The translations under genes were made by a program, and so were the position numbers. From Rhizobium sp. BK313 (GTDB taxonomy: Bacteria; Pseudomonadota; Alphaproteobacteria; Rhizobiales; Rhizobiaceae): a DNA stretch of 64,000 nt. Below, one piece after another: positions 8,616 to 19,849 of this stretch. The notes under the pieces were generated by a model. The model had not been told where the DNA came from and made no database searches. It saw only the letters and a program-made list of their open reading frames with translations. The stretch lies in contig NZ_JACHZQ010000001.1 of assembly GCF_014193655.1 (NCBI RefSeq), positions 2,480,001-2,544,000 of the forward strand, in the 5' to 3' direction. Every line of letters starts with the position of its first letter. The first letter of the stretch is position 1.

Positions 8616-8756
8616 TCAAACGTGTCCGGTGCCGACCTTGATAATGGTGATCGCGTAGAACAGGATCACCAGACCGGCGAGCACCAAGCCGAGCGCGATG
8701 TTGCGCCCTCGCCGCGATTTCTTTTGCGCTTCCGTGAGCTTCACGAGTTCGATCAT
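8616..8756 (-). CDS. Small single-pass membrane protein in the oxidase cluster (CoxF-like position)
   Basis: A 46-residue reading frame, [20 protein letters not shown] followed by one membrane span (about 20-39) and a short tail. It starts inside the ctaB stop (ATGA overlap) and ends ten bases before ctaG, so it is almost certainly translated. Short hydrophobic proteins in this position are usual in alphaproteobacterial cta operons. No catalytic motif; presumably an assembly or stabilising peptide. Confidence 0.8.
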   Translation of the reverse strand: MIELVKLTEAQKKSRRGRNIALGLVLAGLVILFYAITIIKVGTGHV

Positions 8757-9712
8757 TGCCAGCCTCCCGCACCGCCAGACATCAGCACGACCACAAGCCG
8801 GTCGATCAGCAATGCCGAAAAGATTGCGAAGAGATAGAAGATCGAGAAGCCAAAGAGTTTCTTCGCCGGGATCATCTTCACATCGCCATCCGGCATGCGC
8901 CAGACGGCGATGGAACAGTATATGAAGATCGCGCCGAGTGCGGCTGCGACAATACCATAGCCGAGGCTCGCCAAGCTCATGAATGCCGGCACGACGCCGA
9001 CGACGGCCGTGAGCACAGCATAGGCGACGATCTGGTTCTTGGTGGCCGGCACGCCCGCGACGTTCGGCAACATGGGAACGCCGACGGCCTCGTAATCGCG
9101 CATCTTGAACAGCGCCAGCGCCCAGAAATGCGCCGGCGTCCACAGGAAGATGATCAGGAAGAGCACGACGCTCTCGATCGTGACATTGCCGGTGACGCAG
9201 GCCCAGCCGATGACCGGCGGGAAAGCGCCGGCGGCACCACCGATAACGATATTCTGCGGCGTCGAGCGCTTCAGCCACATCGTGTAGATAACGACGTAGA
9301 AGAAAATGGTGAAGGCGAGGATCGCGGCCGAAAGCCAGTTCACGGCAAGCCCAAGGATCGTCACCGAGAAACCTGACAGCACCAGCCCGAAGGCAAGCGC
9401 CTCGGAAGCGGTAACGCGGCCTGCCGGGATCGGACGGCGTGCCGTGCGGCTCATGACCGCGTCGATATCGGCGTCGTACCACATGTTCAACGCGCCAGAC
9501 GCGCCGGCACCCACAGCAATACAGAGAATAGCGATCAGGCCGAGAACCGGGTTGATGTGGCCCGGCGCGAGCACCAGACCGGCGAAGGCGGTGAAGACGA
9601 CCAGCGACATCACACGCGGTTTCAGCAGCTCGAAATAATCGCGCGCACTCGCTTCCGACAAGCCGTTTTCGCCTTTCTTCGCGAGCACTTCGTGATTGTC
9701 GATAACCGTCAT
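8753..9712 (-). CDS. ctaB: Protoheme IX farnesyltransferase (heme o synthase)
   Basis: Integral-membrane prenyltransferase that converts heme b to heme o, the precursor of heme a. Diagnostic motifs are [15 protein letters not shown] near the start, [20 protein letters not shown] (the aspartate-rich prenyl diphosphate site) and [20 protein letters not shown]. About nine membrane segments, 319 aa. The ATG at 9712 is used; a TTG at 9724 is an alternative start in the same frame. It is in the expected place between ctaD and the small membrane protein/ctaG. Confidence 0.95.
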   Translation of the reverse strand: MTVIDNHEVLAKKGENGLSEASARDYFELLKPRVMSLVVFTAFAGLVLAPGHINPVLGLIAILCIAVGAGASGALNMWYDADIDAVMSRTARRPIPAGRVTASEALAFGLVLSGFSVTILGLAVNWLSAAILAFTIFFYVVIYTMWLKRSTPQNIVIGGAAGAFPPVIGWACVTGNVTIESVVLFLIIFLWTPAHFWALALFKMRDYEAVGVPMLPNVAGVPATKNQIVAYAVLTAVVGVVPAFMSLASLGYGIVAAALGAIFIYCSIAVWRMPDGDVKMIPAKKLFGFSIFYLFAIFSALLIDRLVVVLMSGGAGGWQ

Positions 9713-9735
9713 TCTTTCATCCAATGTCAGTTCAG

Positions 9736-9762
9736 TCGGACGCCGCTTATCACGGCGTCCGA
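9736..9762 (-). other. Perfect hairpin between ctaD and ctaB
   Basis: The arms TCGGACGCCG and CGGCGTCCGA are perfect 10-bp complements around a 7-base loop, directly after the ctaD stop. No T-run follows on the minus strand, so it does not look like a simple intrinsic terminator. It could protect the ctaC-ctaD message from 3' decay and so set subunit ratios. Confidence 0.6.
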
Positions 9763-9769
9763 AAATAAG

Positions 9770-12369
<2,600 letters not shown>

Positions 12370-12707
12370 GATGTCTCTCCCTCCAGCGTTTGATCCCAGA
12401 TCAATCTCAAACGCAGTATCCCTACAGTCCTTTGCGCTTCAAACCACAGTTTGGGGCACTCCGCAACAACTCCCGACATTTGTCCGTGCGGCATTTTTGC
12501 GCGAAGTATACTCCCTCCGCCCGTCGAAACATGGCAAGCATTTCATCATCATACGAAAAATTGCATGATGGTCCATCGCATTGCCGGGGCAAAATGGGAT
12601 ACAGGTCGTATTTCCGCCGCAGTCGATTGGAATTCAGCACGCGGGGCTTTTCATTTGCCGGCCTGGGCTTCAACAATAGCGGCACTGATTCGAATCTAGA
12701 GGTTTCC
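12370..12707. promoter_or_regulatory. Divergent promoter region between ctaC and the IalB-like gene
   Basis: This 338-base spacer holds no gene. It should contain the ctaC promoter (minus strand) and a long leader for the IalB-like gene. A perfect inverted repeat TTGATC-CCA-GATCAA lies at 12390-12404, about 21 bases above the ctaC start. It resembles an FNR/FixK site but its spacing is one base too long. A GTATAC-containing AT-rich stretch occurs near 12507. Confidence 0.5.
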
Positions 12708-13331
12708 ATGGGTTTACGTTCCCTCGCCCGGCTTTGGTTTGTCACCGCCAGCATCGCTGCCGCGGCTGCAGCGCCCGTTCTGGCGCAGCAGGCACAGCAA
12801 ACACAGCCGGCGCCGCAGACCCAACAACTGCAACCACAGCAACAGGGCCAGCAGCCGCCGGCGCATACCCAGCAGCTTCCGACCAGCCAAGTTCCACAAC
12901 CGCCGGGTACGGTGCGTTCGAGTCACGGCGCATGGTCCGTCGTCTGCGACAAGCCGGCCGGCGCATCAACCGAACAGTGCGCGCTGATGCAGAACGTCAT
13001 CGCCGAGGACCGGCCGGAAGTCGGGCTTTCGGTCGTCGTGCTGAAGACCGCCGACCGTAAATCGAAGATCCTTCGCGTGCTGGCGCCGCTCGGTGTGCTG
13101 CTGCCGAACGGCCTCGGCCTCAACGTCGACGGCAAAGATATCGGCCGCGCCTATTTCGTGCGCTGCTTTTCGGACGGCTGCTATGCAGAAGTGGTGCTTG
13201 AGGACGAGCTGCTGAAGACGTTGCGGAGTGGCGCGACCGCCACCTTCATCGTCTTCCAGTCTCCGGAGGAAGGCATCGGCATCCCTGTCGATCTCAAAGG
13301 CTTTGCCGAGGGCTACGACGCGCTTCCGTAA
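12708..13331 (+). CDS. Invasion-associated locus B (IalB)-like exported protein
   Basis: A 207-residue exported protein. Residues 1-26 are a signal peptide ending APVLAQQ. Residues about 27-65 form a Gln/Pro-rich low-complexity linker, and the rest is an IalB domain (SSHGAWSVVCDKP, with conserved cysteines in CALMQN and RCFSDGCYAEV). IalB proteins are envelope-associated in alphaproteobacteria; the name comes from Bartonella and does not imply invasion here. The ATG at 12708 has GAGG seven bases upstream; the frame is open far above it but without family sequence. Divergent from ctaC. Confidence 0.88.
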   Translation: MGLRSLARLWFVTASIAAAAAAPVLAQQAQQTQPAPQTQQLQPQQQGQQPPAHTQQLPTSQVPQPPGTVRSSHGAWSVVCDKPAGASTEQCALMQNVIAEDRPEVGLSVVVLKTADRKSKILRVLAPLGVLLPNGLGLNVDGKDIGRAYFVRCFSDGCYAEVVLEDELLKTLRSGATATFIVFQSPEEGIGIPVDLKGFAEGYDALP

Positions 13332-13394
13332 ATCGACAGGGCTTGCTCTCTCGTCGTCCGAAACCTACATCGGCTCTGAACGGAGCACCTTATC

Positions 13395-14810
13395 ATGAAT
13401 ACCGATCTCCTTACCTTGTTCGACACCGACGAAACCAAGCTGCGCGGCATTGTCGCCGAGGCACTTGCCGGTGCCGACGACGGCGAGCTTTTCGTCGAGC
13501 ATATCCAGGCGGAATCGCTGACCTTCGACAACGGACGCATGAAGGGTGGCAGCTTCAACACCGAACAAGGCTTTGGCCTGCGCGCCGTTGCGGGCGAAGC
13601 GGTGGGCTATGCCCATGCAGGCGATCTCTCGGAAGCGGCGCTGAAGCGCGCGGCCGATGCGGTGCGCGCCGTCACCAGCGGCTATGCCGGTTCCTACGCC
13701 GCCGCCCCTCAGCGCACCAACACGGTGCTTTACAGCGACGAGAACCCGATCGGGAGCCCGAGCTTCGAGGATAAAGCGAAGCTGCTGCAGGAGATCGACA
13801 GCTATCTGCGCGACAAGGATGGTAAAGTGCGTCAGGTGACGGCCTCCATTGGCGCGAGCTGGCAGGTGGTCGATATCCTGCGTGCCGACGGTCATCGCGT
13901 TCGCGACATCAGGCCCATGACGCGCATCAATATCTCGGTGATGGTCGGCGACGGCGACCGGCAGGAATCAGGTTCGTTCGGCACCGGCGGCCGCGTCGGC
14001 TTCGGCGATTTCATCACGCAAGAAAGCTGGCGCCGTGGCGCCGACGAAGCTTTGCGCCAGGCGCTGGTCAATCTCGAAGCGATCGATGCGCCGGCCGGCA
14101 CGATGGATGTCGTTCTCGGCTCCGGCTGGCCGGGCGTCATGCTGCACGAAGCGGTCGGCCACGGGCTGGAAGGCGATTTCAACCGCAAAAAGACCTCGGC
14201 TTTCGCCGGGCTGTTGGGCGAGATGGTCGCCGCACCGGGCGTGACCGTCGTCGACGACGGCACGATCGAAAATCGCCGAGGCTCGATCACCGTCGACGAT
14301 GAAGGCACACCATCGGCCTACAATGTGCTGATCGAAAACGGCAGACTGGTCGGCTATATGCAGGACCGGCAGAACGCACGCCTGATGGGCATGAAGGCGA
14401 CCGGCAACGGCCGCCGGCAGGGCTATGCCCACACGCCGATGCCGCGCATGACCAACACCTATATGCTCGGCGGCGACAAGACGCCGGAAGAGATCATCGC
14501 CTCGGTGAAGAAGGGCATCTATGCCGTCTCCTTCGGTGGCGGCCAGGTGGACATCACCTCCGGCAAATTCGTCTTCGGCTGTACCGAAGCCTATCTGATC
14601 GAAGACGGCAAGGTCGGTGCCCCGATCAAGGGCGCCATGCTGATCGGCAATGGTCCGGATGCGATGAAGCGCGTCTCGATGATCGGTAACGACATGAAGC
14701 TCGATACCGGCATCGGCAATTGCGGCAAGGGCGGCCAATGGGTCCCCGTCGGCGTGGGCCAACCGCATCTGCGCATGGATCAGGTGACGGTCGGCGGGAC
14801 AAAGGCTTGA
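13395..14810 (+). CDS. tldD: Metalloprotease TldD
   Basis: Catalytic subunit of the TldD/TldE zinc protease, which trims peptides such as microcin precursors and unfolded proteins. The zinc motif HEAVGHGLEGD lies at about residues 250-260, and the family's C-terminal GKFVFGCTEAYLIEDGK and GNGPDAMKRV are present. Length 471 aa is normal. The partner tldE/pmbA is not in the window. It follows the IalB-like gene by 63 bases and may be co-transcribed with it. Confidence 0.95.
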   Translation: MNTDLLTLFDTDETKLRGIVAEALAGADDGELFVEHIQAESLTFDNGRMKGGSFNTEQGFGLRAVAGEAVGYAHAGDLSEAALKRAADAVRAVTSGYAGSYAAAPQRTNTVLYSDENPIGSPSFEDKAKLLQEIDSYLRDKDGKVRQVTASIGASWQVVDILRADGHRVRDIRPMTRINISVMVGDGDRQESGSFGTGGRVGFGDFITQESWRRGADEALRQALVNLEAIDAPAGTMDVVLGSGWPGVMLHEAVGHGLEGDFNRKKTSAFAGLLGEMVAAPGVTVVDDGTIENRRGSITVDDEGTPSAYNVLIENGRLVGYMQDRQNARLMGMKATGNGRRQGYAHTPMPRMTNTYMLGGDKTPEEIIASVKKGIYAVSFGGGQVDITSGKFVFGCTEAYLIEDGKVGAPIKGAMLIGNGPDAMKRVSMIGNDMKLDTGIGNCGKGGQWVPVGVGQPHLRMDQVTVGGTKA

Positions 14811-14909
14811 GGTTTGCCTCTGGGGCATGTTTGGAAACATCGCCCTATAAAAGGGTCGGCTCGACCGGCGACCATTGAAACCTTGGATGACCCATGAGGG
14901 CTTTCCCTG

Positions 14910-15542
14910 ATGCGCTTGTTGTCACGCTGGCAGAATTCTGCGGGAGAAAGAGTGCGCATAGCACTGCACCTCAAGGCCATATCGTTCATCTATGTTCCCG
15001 TGAGTGCGTTGGAACCTGGAGAGTATGCGCGGCTCAACCCTCAAGGTCTCCTGCCTGCCCTCGATATCGACGGCCGCATCATAGCTCAATCTTCGGCAAT
15101 CCTCGATTATCTGGAAGGGACTTATCCTCAACCAAGCTTGCTGCCTGCCGATCCTGTCGTCCGTGCGGAGGCAAGAGCTTTTGCCGCCCTCATTGCCTCG
15201 GAGAGGCATTCCCTGAGCGTTCAGCGCGTGAGGCGCTTTCTGCAATCCGATATGGGGGTCGATGACGAAAAGGTCGCGACCTGGGTCAATCATTGGCTGG
15301 TGCTGGGTCTGGAAGCTCTAGAAGAAACTTTGCGACGCAGGCCGATTCAATGGTCCTTCTGCTTCGGCACCGATCCCGGTTGGGCCGATCTGCATCTCGT
15401 TCCTCAATTGAGTGCGGCCCGCCGCCTTGGGATCGATCTATCCGCCTATGCGCTGCTTCTGCTAACGGAAGAGCGCTGCAACGAACTCGAGGCTTTTCAG
15501 CTTGCGCGCCCAGAGGCACAGGCCGACTTCCCTCGCTCATAA
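14910..15542 (+). CDS. Maleylacetoacetate isomerase-like glutathione transferase
   Basis: Zeta-class GST fold, 210 aa. The N-terminus MRLLSRWQNSAGERVRIALH matches the SSxxxRVRIAL glutathione-site signature of MaiA, with NPQGLLPALDIDG and SSAILDYLEGTYP as the thioredoxin-fold G-site. The C-terminal half is all-helical, with GWADLHLVPQL in the usual place. No tyrosine-catabolism genes are next to it, so isomerase activity is inferred by family only. The SSA to NSA change in the catalytic serine loop is worth noting. Confidence 0.75.
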   Translation: MRLLSRWQNSAGERVRIALHLKAISFIYVPVSALEPGEYARLNPQGLLPALDIDGRIIAQSSAILDYLEGTYPQPSLLPADPVVRAEARAFAALIASERHSLSVQRVRRFLQSDMGVDDEKVATWVNHWLVLGLEALEETLRRRPIQWSFCFGTDPGWADLHLVPQLSAARRLGIDLSAYALLLLTEERCNELEAFQLARPEAQADFPRS

Positions 15543-15591
15543 GCAGCGGTGCGCTAATGGCTCAATAGCGCAAATCCGCCAATCCACAGCC

Positions 15592-15900
15592 TCACCCCTC
15601 CTCTGGCCGAAACAGCCACTTCCGCTCGACGGCGGCGGCAAGATCGAGGCCATTGCGGTGGGCGAATAGGAGGACATGGCCAAGGACGTCCGCGGTCTCG
15701 TCGGCGAGTGCCGTCGCCAGTTCTTCGTCAGTCATGCCCTTGTGTCTTCCTCGGCCTGTGATCTTGTTCCAGATCTGGGTAAGCTCGCCCATCTCCTCTT
15801 GCAGCTTGAGAATAAACCAGTCGTCGTCGCGCTCGACACCGTTTGCCGTGGCGTAAGTGGCGGAGGCTTTTTCGAATTGTTGAATCAAGCCGGACAGCAT
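15592..15900 (-). CDS. MazG-like nucleotide pyrophosphohydrolase
   Basis: Short (102 aa) all-alpha NTP pyrophosphatase. The metal-binding signature is visible as LQEEMGELTQIWNK followed by LADETADVLGHVLLFA, the EExxE and ExxD pairs of the MazG/dUTPase superfamily. The ATG at 15900 is preferred over a TTG one codon upstream. It probably hydrolyses non-canonical nucleotides; it stands alone and convergent with the maiA-like gene. Confidence 0.8.
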   Translation of the reverse strand: MLSGLIQQFEKASATYATANGVERDDDWFILKLQEEMGELTQIWNKITGRGRHKGMTDEELATALADETADVLGHVLLFAHRNGLDLAAAVERKWLFRPEEG

Positions 15901-16012
15901 CAATATCGTTCCCCGTATGTTCTCAAAACATACGTGAACGATTCTACTGCAAATGTCGAGACGGCAGAGCTTGCGCCCCGCCGTCTCGATAGTTCCATAT
16001 CTTGACTTCTGC

Positions 16013-17296
16013 TCAACCCTTGCTCGGCAGCAGCATGCAGTTGAAATCTCTGCGCTTCAGCGCGATGCAGGCGGAATTCGCGTCATCGCGGCTGCCGAAG
16101 CCGACAAAGCGGGCGCGGTAGACCGTGTTGCCACCCTTTCCGACAGCCTCGGTATAGGGCGAGGCATTGGCAAGCGCATCGCCGGCCTTGGATTGCGCTT
16201 CGGAAAGCAGGTCCTTGGCGGCCTGCGCCGTCGGAGTGGCCGCGATCTGCACCTGCCAACCGCCGGTCGCCGGCCTGCCGGCATTTTGAATTTCATCCAT
16301 CGCCATCGGGCGATCCATCGGCACGGTCACATTCGTCGTGGCAGCAAAAGCGAGTGGAGCCTGAGCCGGGGTGAACTCGGCGTGTTTGCGTGTCGTGGCC
16401 GTGGTTTGGGTATCGACATCGACAGCAACTTCATCCGTCACCGAAGCAACTTCAACCTGCTTTGCACCGCCGACGCTTGCCACGAGGCGCGACGCGGCGG
16501 CGGGAGTAGCCTTCGGCACGTAACGATTGAGAAGGGAAGCCATGAATGCGTCACGGCCGCGGGCAGTCGCGCCGCCCATGACCACGCCAATGACGCGGCG
16601 GTTGCCCTGGCGTACGGCGCTGACGATGTTGAAACCGGAGGCATTGGTGTAGCCGGTCTTGATGCCGTCCATTCCCTCGTAGCGATACATCAGATTGTTA
16701 TGGCCACGAATGCGGCTGCCCCGATAGGTGAAGCCCGACTGCGAAAACAGCCGGTATTCTTGAGGATAGTTGTTGATGAGCGCAACAGCGAGCGTCGACA
16801 TGTCGCGCGCGGTGGTCACCTGCTGCATGCTCGGCAAGCCTGAGGGATTGGTGAAGACGGTACGGCGCATGCCGAGTTCGCGCGCCTTCTGCGTCATGAT
16901 CCGGGCAAAGCCGCTTTCGCTGCCGCCCAGCGCTTCGCCCATGGCGGCGGCGGCGTCGTTGGCGGACTTGATGATCATGCCGTTGACGGCATCCCGAACC
17001 GTGAGAGTGCTGCCCGGCTTCAGGCCGAGCTTGGTCGGGGGCTTGCCGGCGGCGTTGCGCGACACCGGAATCGCCGTGTTCCAACTGAGCTTGCCGCGAT
17101 GGATCGCCTCGAAGGTCAGGTAGAGCGTCATCATCTTGGTCAGCGAGGCGGGATGGTTGAGATCATCCGCATTGTCTGAAGCCAGAACCCTGCCGGACTT
17201 CGCGTCCATGATGAAATAGGCGCTGCCGGCAAAGCTCGCCACAGGTGCGCTCAACAGCAAGACGGCCGCAGAAAGGGCCATCAAAAGTTTTTTCAT
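16013..17296 (-). CDS. Serine-type D-Ala-D-Ala carboxypeptidase with C-terminal SPOR domain
   Basis: Penicillin-binding protein of the DacF/PBP5 class (427 aa), exported by a signal peptide (1-24). The catalytic triad motifs are S51-L-T-K54, S111-A-N113 and K213-T-G215. A linker of about 60 residues rich in Val/Thr/Ala leads to a SPOR peptidoglycan-binding domain at about 348-427, which would direct it to septal denuded glycan. The ATG at 17296 has GGGGAC upstream; an in-frame extension to 17470 is unlikely. It is divergent from the polysaccharide deacetylase gene. Confidence 0.93.
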   Translation of the reverse strand: MKKLLMALSAAVLLLSAPVASFAGSAYFIMDAKSGRVLASDNADDLNHPASLTKMMTLYLTFEAIHRGKLSWNTAIPVSRNAAGKPPTKLGLKPGSTLTVRDAVNGMIIKSANDAAAAMGEALGGSESGFARIMTQKARELGMRRTVFTNPSGLPSMQQVTTARDMSTLAVALINNYPQEYRLFSQSGFTYRGSRIRGHNNLMYRYEGMDGIKTGYTNASGFNIVSAVRQGNRRVIGVVMGGATARGRDAFMASLLNRYVPKATPAAASRLVASVGGAKQVEVASVTDEVAVDVDTQTTATTRKHAEFTPAQAPLAFAATTNVTVPMDRPMAMDEIQNAGRPATGGWQVQIAATPTAQAAKDLLSEAQSKAGDALANASPYTEAVGKGGNTVYRARFVGFGSRDDANSACIALKRRDFNCMLLPSKG

Positions 17297-17523
17297 ATTC
17301 GTCCCCAACTGAAACAAATGCCAATACACCGCATCAAACCATTGTGCGCCTTTGCGACAAAAGCCTGATTTCGGTGCGATATTGAGGCAACACCCTCGAT
17401 AGATTTCCAATTTTGCCTTTGCTGGTAAAATAACGGTTAACACATTGAAAAGATGGCGTTGATTCAGCAAGACTTAACGGCGGATGAGCTACAGCATGGG
17501 CATTCATCAACCGGGTCAATCCC

Positions 17524-18570
17524 ATGGAGCAGGACATCAGAATCCGTCTCAAGCGCGCCGCGATCTCCGGCGGGCTGGAAACCGCCGCAATTCTGAAAAG
17601 CCTCGGCCTGATGCGAGACGTCGCCGGCCTCGGCGCCATCTTCACCCTGCATCATGTCCGCCCTCCCTTGCCTCGAACATTCGCCCCGAACGCACATCTT
17701 GAAATTTCGCCCGAATTCCTCGATCGCGTAATCACCCGGCTGAAACGCGACGGTTATGATTTCATCGCTCTGGATGCGTTGCCGGAACGTATCGCAAGTG
17801 ATCGCAACAAGCCACCCTTTGCTGCTTTTACACTCGACGACGGCAATCGGGACAATCTCGACCACGCGCTGCCGGTCTTTTCCCGCCACGGTACGCCCTT
17901 CACGGTCTTCGTCGCCCAGGGCCTGTCGGAGCGGACGCACAGCATATGGTGGGAGACGCTGGCCGACCTGCTCAACCGGCTAAACCGCTTGACGTTCGAT
18001 TTCGGCATGGGCGCGGAAAGTTTCGACCTCAACAAAGCCGGCCAACGGCAAGCCGTGTTTGCCCGCTTCGCCGTTTATGTTCATGGCCGCGACGAGACGG
18101 AAGCCGTCGCGCGGATAGACGAGCTGGCTCGAAAGAACGGCCTGGAACCGCTCGATCTCGTACGTGCTTCGATCATGGACCGCGAGGAATTGAAGCAGCT
18201 TATCCATCACCCCCTTGCCTCGCTCGGCGCCCATACGGTGAGTCACCGGGCGCTTGCACGCCTGCCGGAGGCGGAAGCAGCGGCAGAAATGGCGCTGTCG
18301 GCGGACTATGTCGCCGACATCGTTGGCCGGCGGCCGGCGGCGATCGCCTATCCCTATGGCACGGCCGATGCGGTCTCCCCCCGCGAAGCCCGGCTTGCGG
18401 CAGAACTCGGGTTTTCTGTCGGTGTCACGACCCGGCCTGGGACGATCGCAGCGGCTAATACTGCTGCGATCACCCATCTGCCGCGGCTATCGTTGAACGG
18501 CCATTACCAGAAGGCTAGGTACGCCTCGGCGCTCGCCTCCGGCATTCCCATGCGGCTGATGGGCCGCTAA
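17524..18570 (+). CDS. Polysaccharide deacetylase (NodB-homology) family protein
   Basis: A 348-residue carbohydrate esterase 4-type protein. The metal motif begins with FTLDDGNRDN (about 102-111), GTPFTVFVAQGL follows, and the His-motif GAHTVSHRALARL lies near 236-248; RRPAAIAYPYGT is the last family motif. No clear signal peptide, so it probably acts in the cytoplasm or on a membrane-linked precursor. The substrate (chitooligosaccharide, LPS or exopolysaccharide sugar) is not evident; no nod or exo genes are adjacent. Confidence 0.88.
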   Translation: MEQDIRIRLKRAAISGGLETAAILKSLGLMRDVAGLGAIFTLHHVRPPLPRTFAPNAHLEISPEFLDRVITRLKRDGYDFIALDALPERIASDRNKPPFAAFTLDDGNRDNLDHALPVFSRHGTPFTVFVAQGLSERTHSIWWETLADLLNRLNRLTFDFGMGAESFDLNKAGQRQAVFARFAVYVHGRDETEAVARIDELARKNGLEPLDLVRASIMDREELKQLIHHPLASLGAHTVSHRALARLPEAEAAAEMALSADYVADIVGRRPAAIAYPYGTADAVSPREARLAAELGFSVGVTTRPGTIAAANTAAITHLPRLSLNGHYQKARYASALASGIPMRLMGR

Positions 18571-18667
18571 AGCGCATCGCGATCTTTCAGACTCGCTTCT
18601 CGCGCTTTAGGCTCTTGAATTTGCGAATGTCGTTATCGCAAAACCGCTGCGCACTTTTGCGCGACAT
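18569..18667. repeat. Rhizobial palindromic intergenic element
   Basis: Two nested inverted repeats fill the gap between the deacetylase and pdxH: AAAGCGC...GCGCTTT (18569-18608), and ATGTCG-TTAT-CGCAAAA...TTTTGCG-CGACAT (18627-18667). I recognise this composition as a repeated intergenic element common in Rhizobium genomes. It lies between convergent genes and may also act as a bidirectional transcription barrier. Confidence 0.7.
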
Positions 18668-18690
18668 GCTTTGGGCGTCGGCATAATCCG

Positions 18691-19311
18691 TTACGGATAC
18701 ATCCGCACCTTTTCCCAGGCGCCTTCCGGCACGTCGCGGCGGAACTCGACGCGATCGTGCAGGCGGAACTGGCGATCGTGCCAGAATTCGATCGAGAGCG
18801 GCCGGATGCGGAAGCCGGACCAATAGGGAGGGCGCGGAATATCGCCGATGGCGTAGCGGGCAGTATATTCGGCAACCGCCTTTTCCAGCGCGAAACGGCC
18901 CTCGAGCGGACGTGACTGCTTCGACGCCCAGGCGCCGATGCGGCTGCCGCGGGCGCGCGTCTTGAAATATTCGTCGGCTTCCTTTTCGCTCACCACTTCA
19001 ACCAAGCCGCGCAGCCTGACCTGTCGGCGCAGTGATTTCCAGTGGAAGCACATGGCCGCTTTCTTCTGGGAAAGAATTTCTTGGCCTTTCTGGCTTTCGA
19101 AATTTGTATAGAATACGAATCCCTGACTATCGAAACCTTTCAGAAGAACCATGCGGACATTTGGCAATCCATCCTTATCAACCGTTGCCAAGGCAACTGC
19201 ATTCGGATCGTTCGGCTCAGTGGCTTCGGCCTCGCGCAGCCAGGTAGCGAAAAGCGCGAAGGGCTCGTTCTGTTCGGTGAAGTCACCGCTTGTTAACTCG
19301 TTTTCCGACAT
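18691..19311 (-). CDS. pdxH: Pyridoxine/pyridoxamine 5'-phosphate oxidase
   Basis: FMN enzyme that makes pyridoxal 5'-phosphate. The family landmarks are present in 206 residues: [61 protein letters not shown] and the C-terminus [11 protein letters not shown]...EKVRMYP. Start is ATG at 19311. Divergently transcribed from the lipoprotein gene across 63 bases. Confidence 0.96.
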   Translation of the reverse strand: MSENELTSGDFTEQNEPFALFATWLREAEATEPNDPNAVALATVDKDGLPNVRMVLLKGFDSQGFVFYTNFESQKGQEILSQKKAAMCFHWKSLRRQVRLRGLVEVVSEKEADEYFKTRARGSRIGAWASKQSRPLEGRFALEKAVAEYTARYAIGDIPRPPYWSGFRIRPLSIEFWHDRQFRLHDRVEFRRDVPEGAWEKVRMYP

Positions 19312-19374
19312 ATTAGCTTAAATACTCCGCATTTCCTAAAAATCGCCAGCTCCCGGCTTGGCAAACACACTCGG

Positions 19375-19833
19375 ATGGAAGTCATAGCAAAGTCGACGGT
19401 TCATACAAAGCGCAAGCTTGCGAAAGGCGCGATGATGGCGATTGCCATTCTCTCCCTTTTCACCCTTGGCGGCTGCGTCGGCGGCGGCATGGATATGCTG
19501 AGCTCGGCGAAGGTGGACCGGAGCGTTTCCACAGGCACCGTTCCGACCGCCCCTGTAACAACCGACAGCGTTTCCGACGAGACCACCGTGCGCAATGCCG
19601 TGACTTCGGCAGATCTCAACAAGCTGCACGGACAGCCGGTGCCCTGGGCGAATGCCTCGACGGGAAGCGCCGGCGTCATCGATACGATCGTCGAAAACAA
19701 CGCCTCGGGGCAGGTTTGCCGCCAGTTCCGCACGACCCGCCACTCCTATGACGGCATCGCCAATTTCTTCGGCAAGACCTGCCTTATTGGCCAAGGCGAA
19801 TGGCAGTTGCTGAGTTTCCAGCAGGCTGGCTGA
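19375..19833 (+). CDS. RT0821/Lpp0805-type surface lipoprotein
   Basis: A 152-residue predicted lipoprotein: basic N-terminus, hydrophobic stretch, and lipobox TLGGC with the lipidated cysteine at residue 34. The mature part has ADLNKLHGQPVPWANASTGS and VCRQFRTTRHSYDGIANFFGKTC, typical of the small outer-surface lipoproteins called RT0821/Lpp0805 in alphaproteobacteria. Role in the envelope is not known. Confidence 0.75.
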   Translation: MEVIAKSTVHTKRKLAKGAMMAIAILSLFTLGGCVGGGMDMLSSAKVDRSVSTGTVPTAPVTTDSVSDETTVRNAVTSADLNKLHGQPVPWANASTGSAGVIDTIVENNASGQVCRQFRTTRHSYDGIANFFGKTCLIGQGEWQLLSFQQAG

Positions 19834-19849
19834 CCGCCGCTACTCTATC

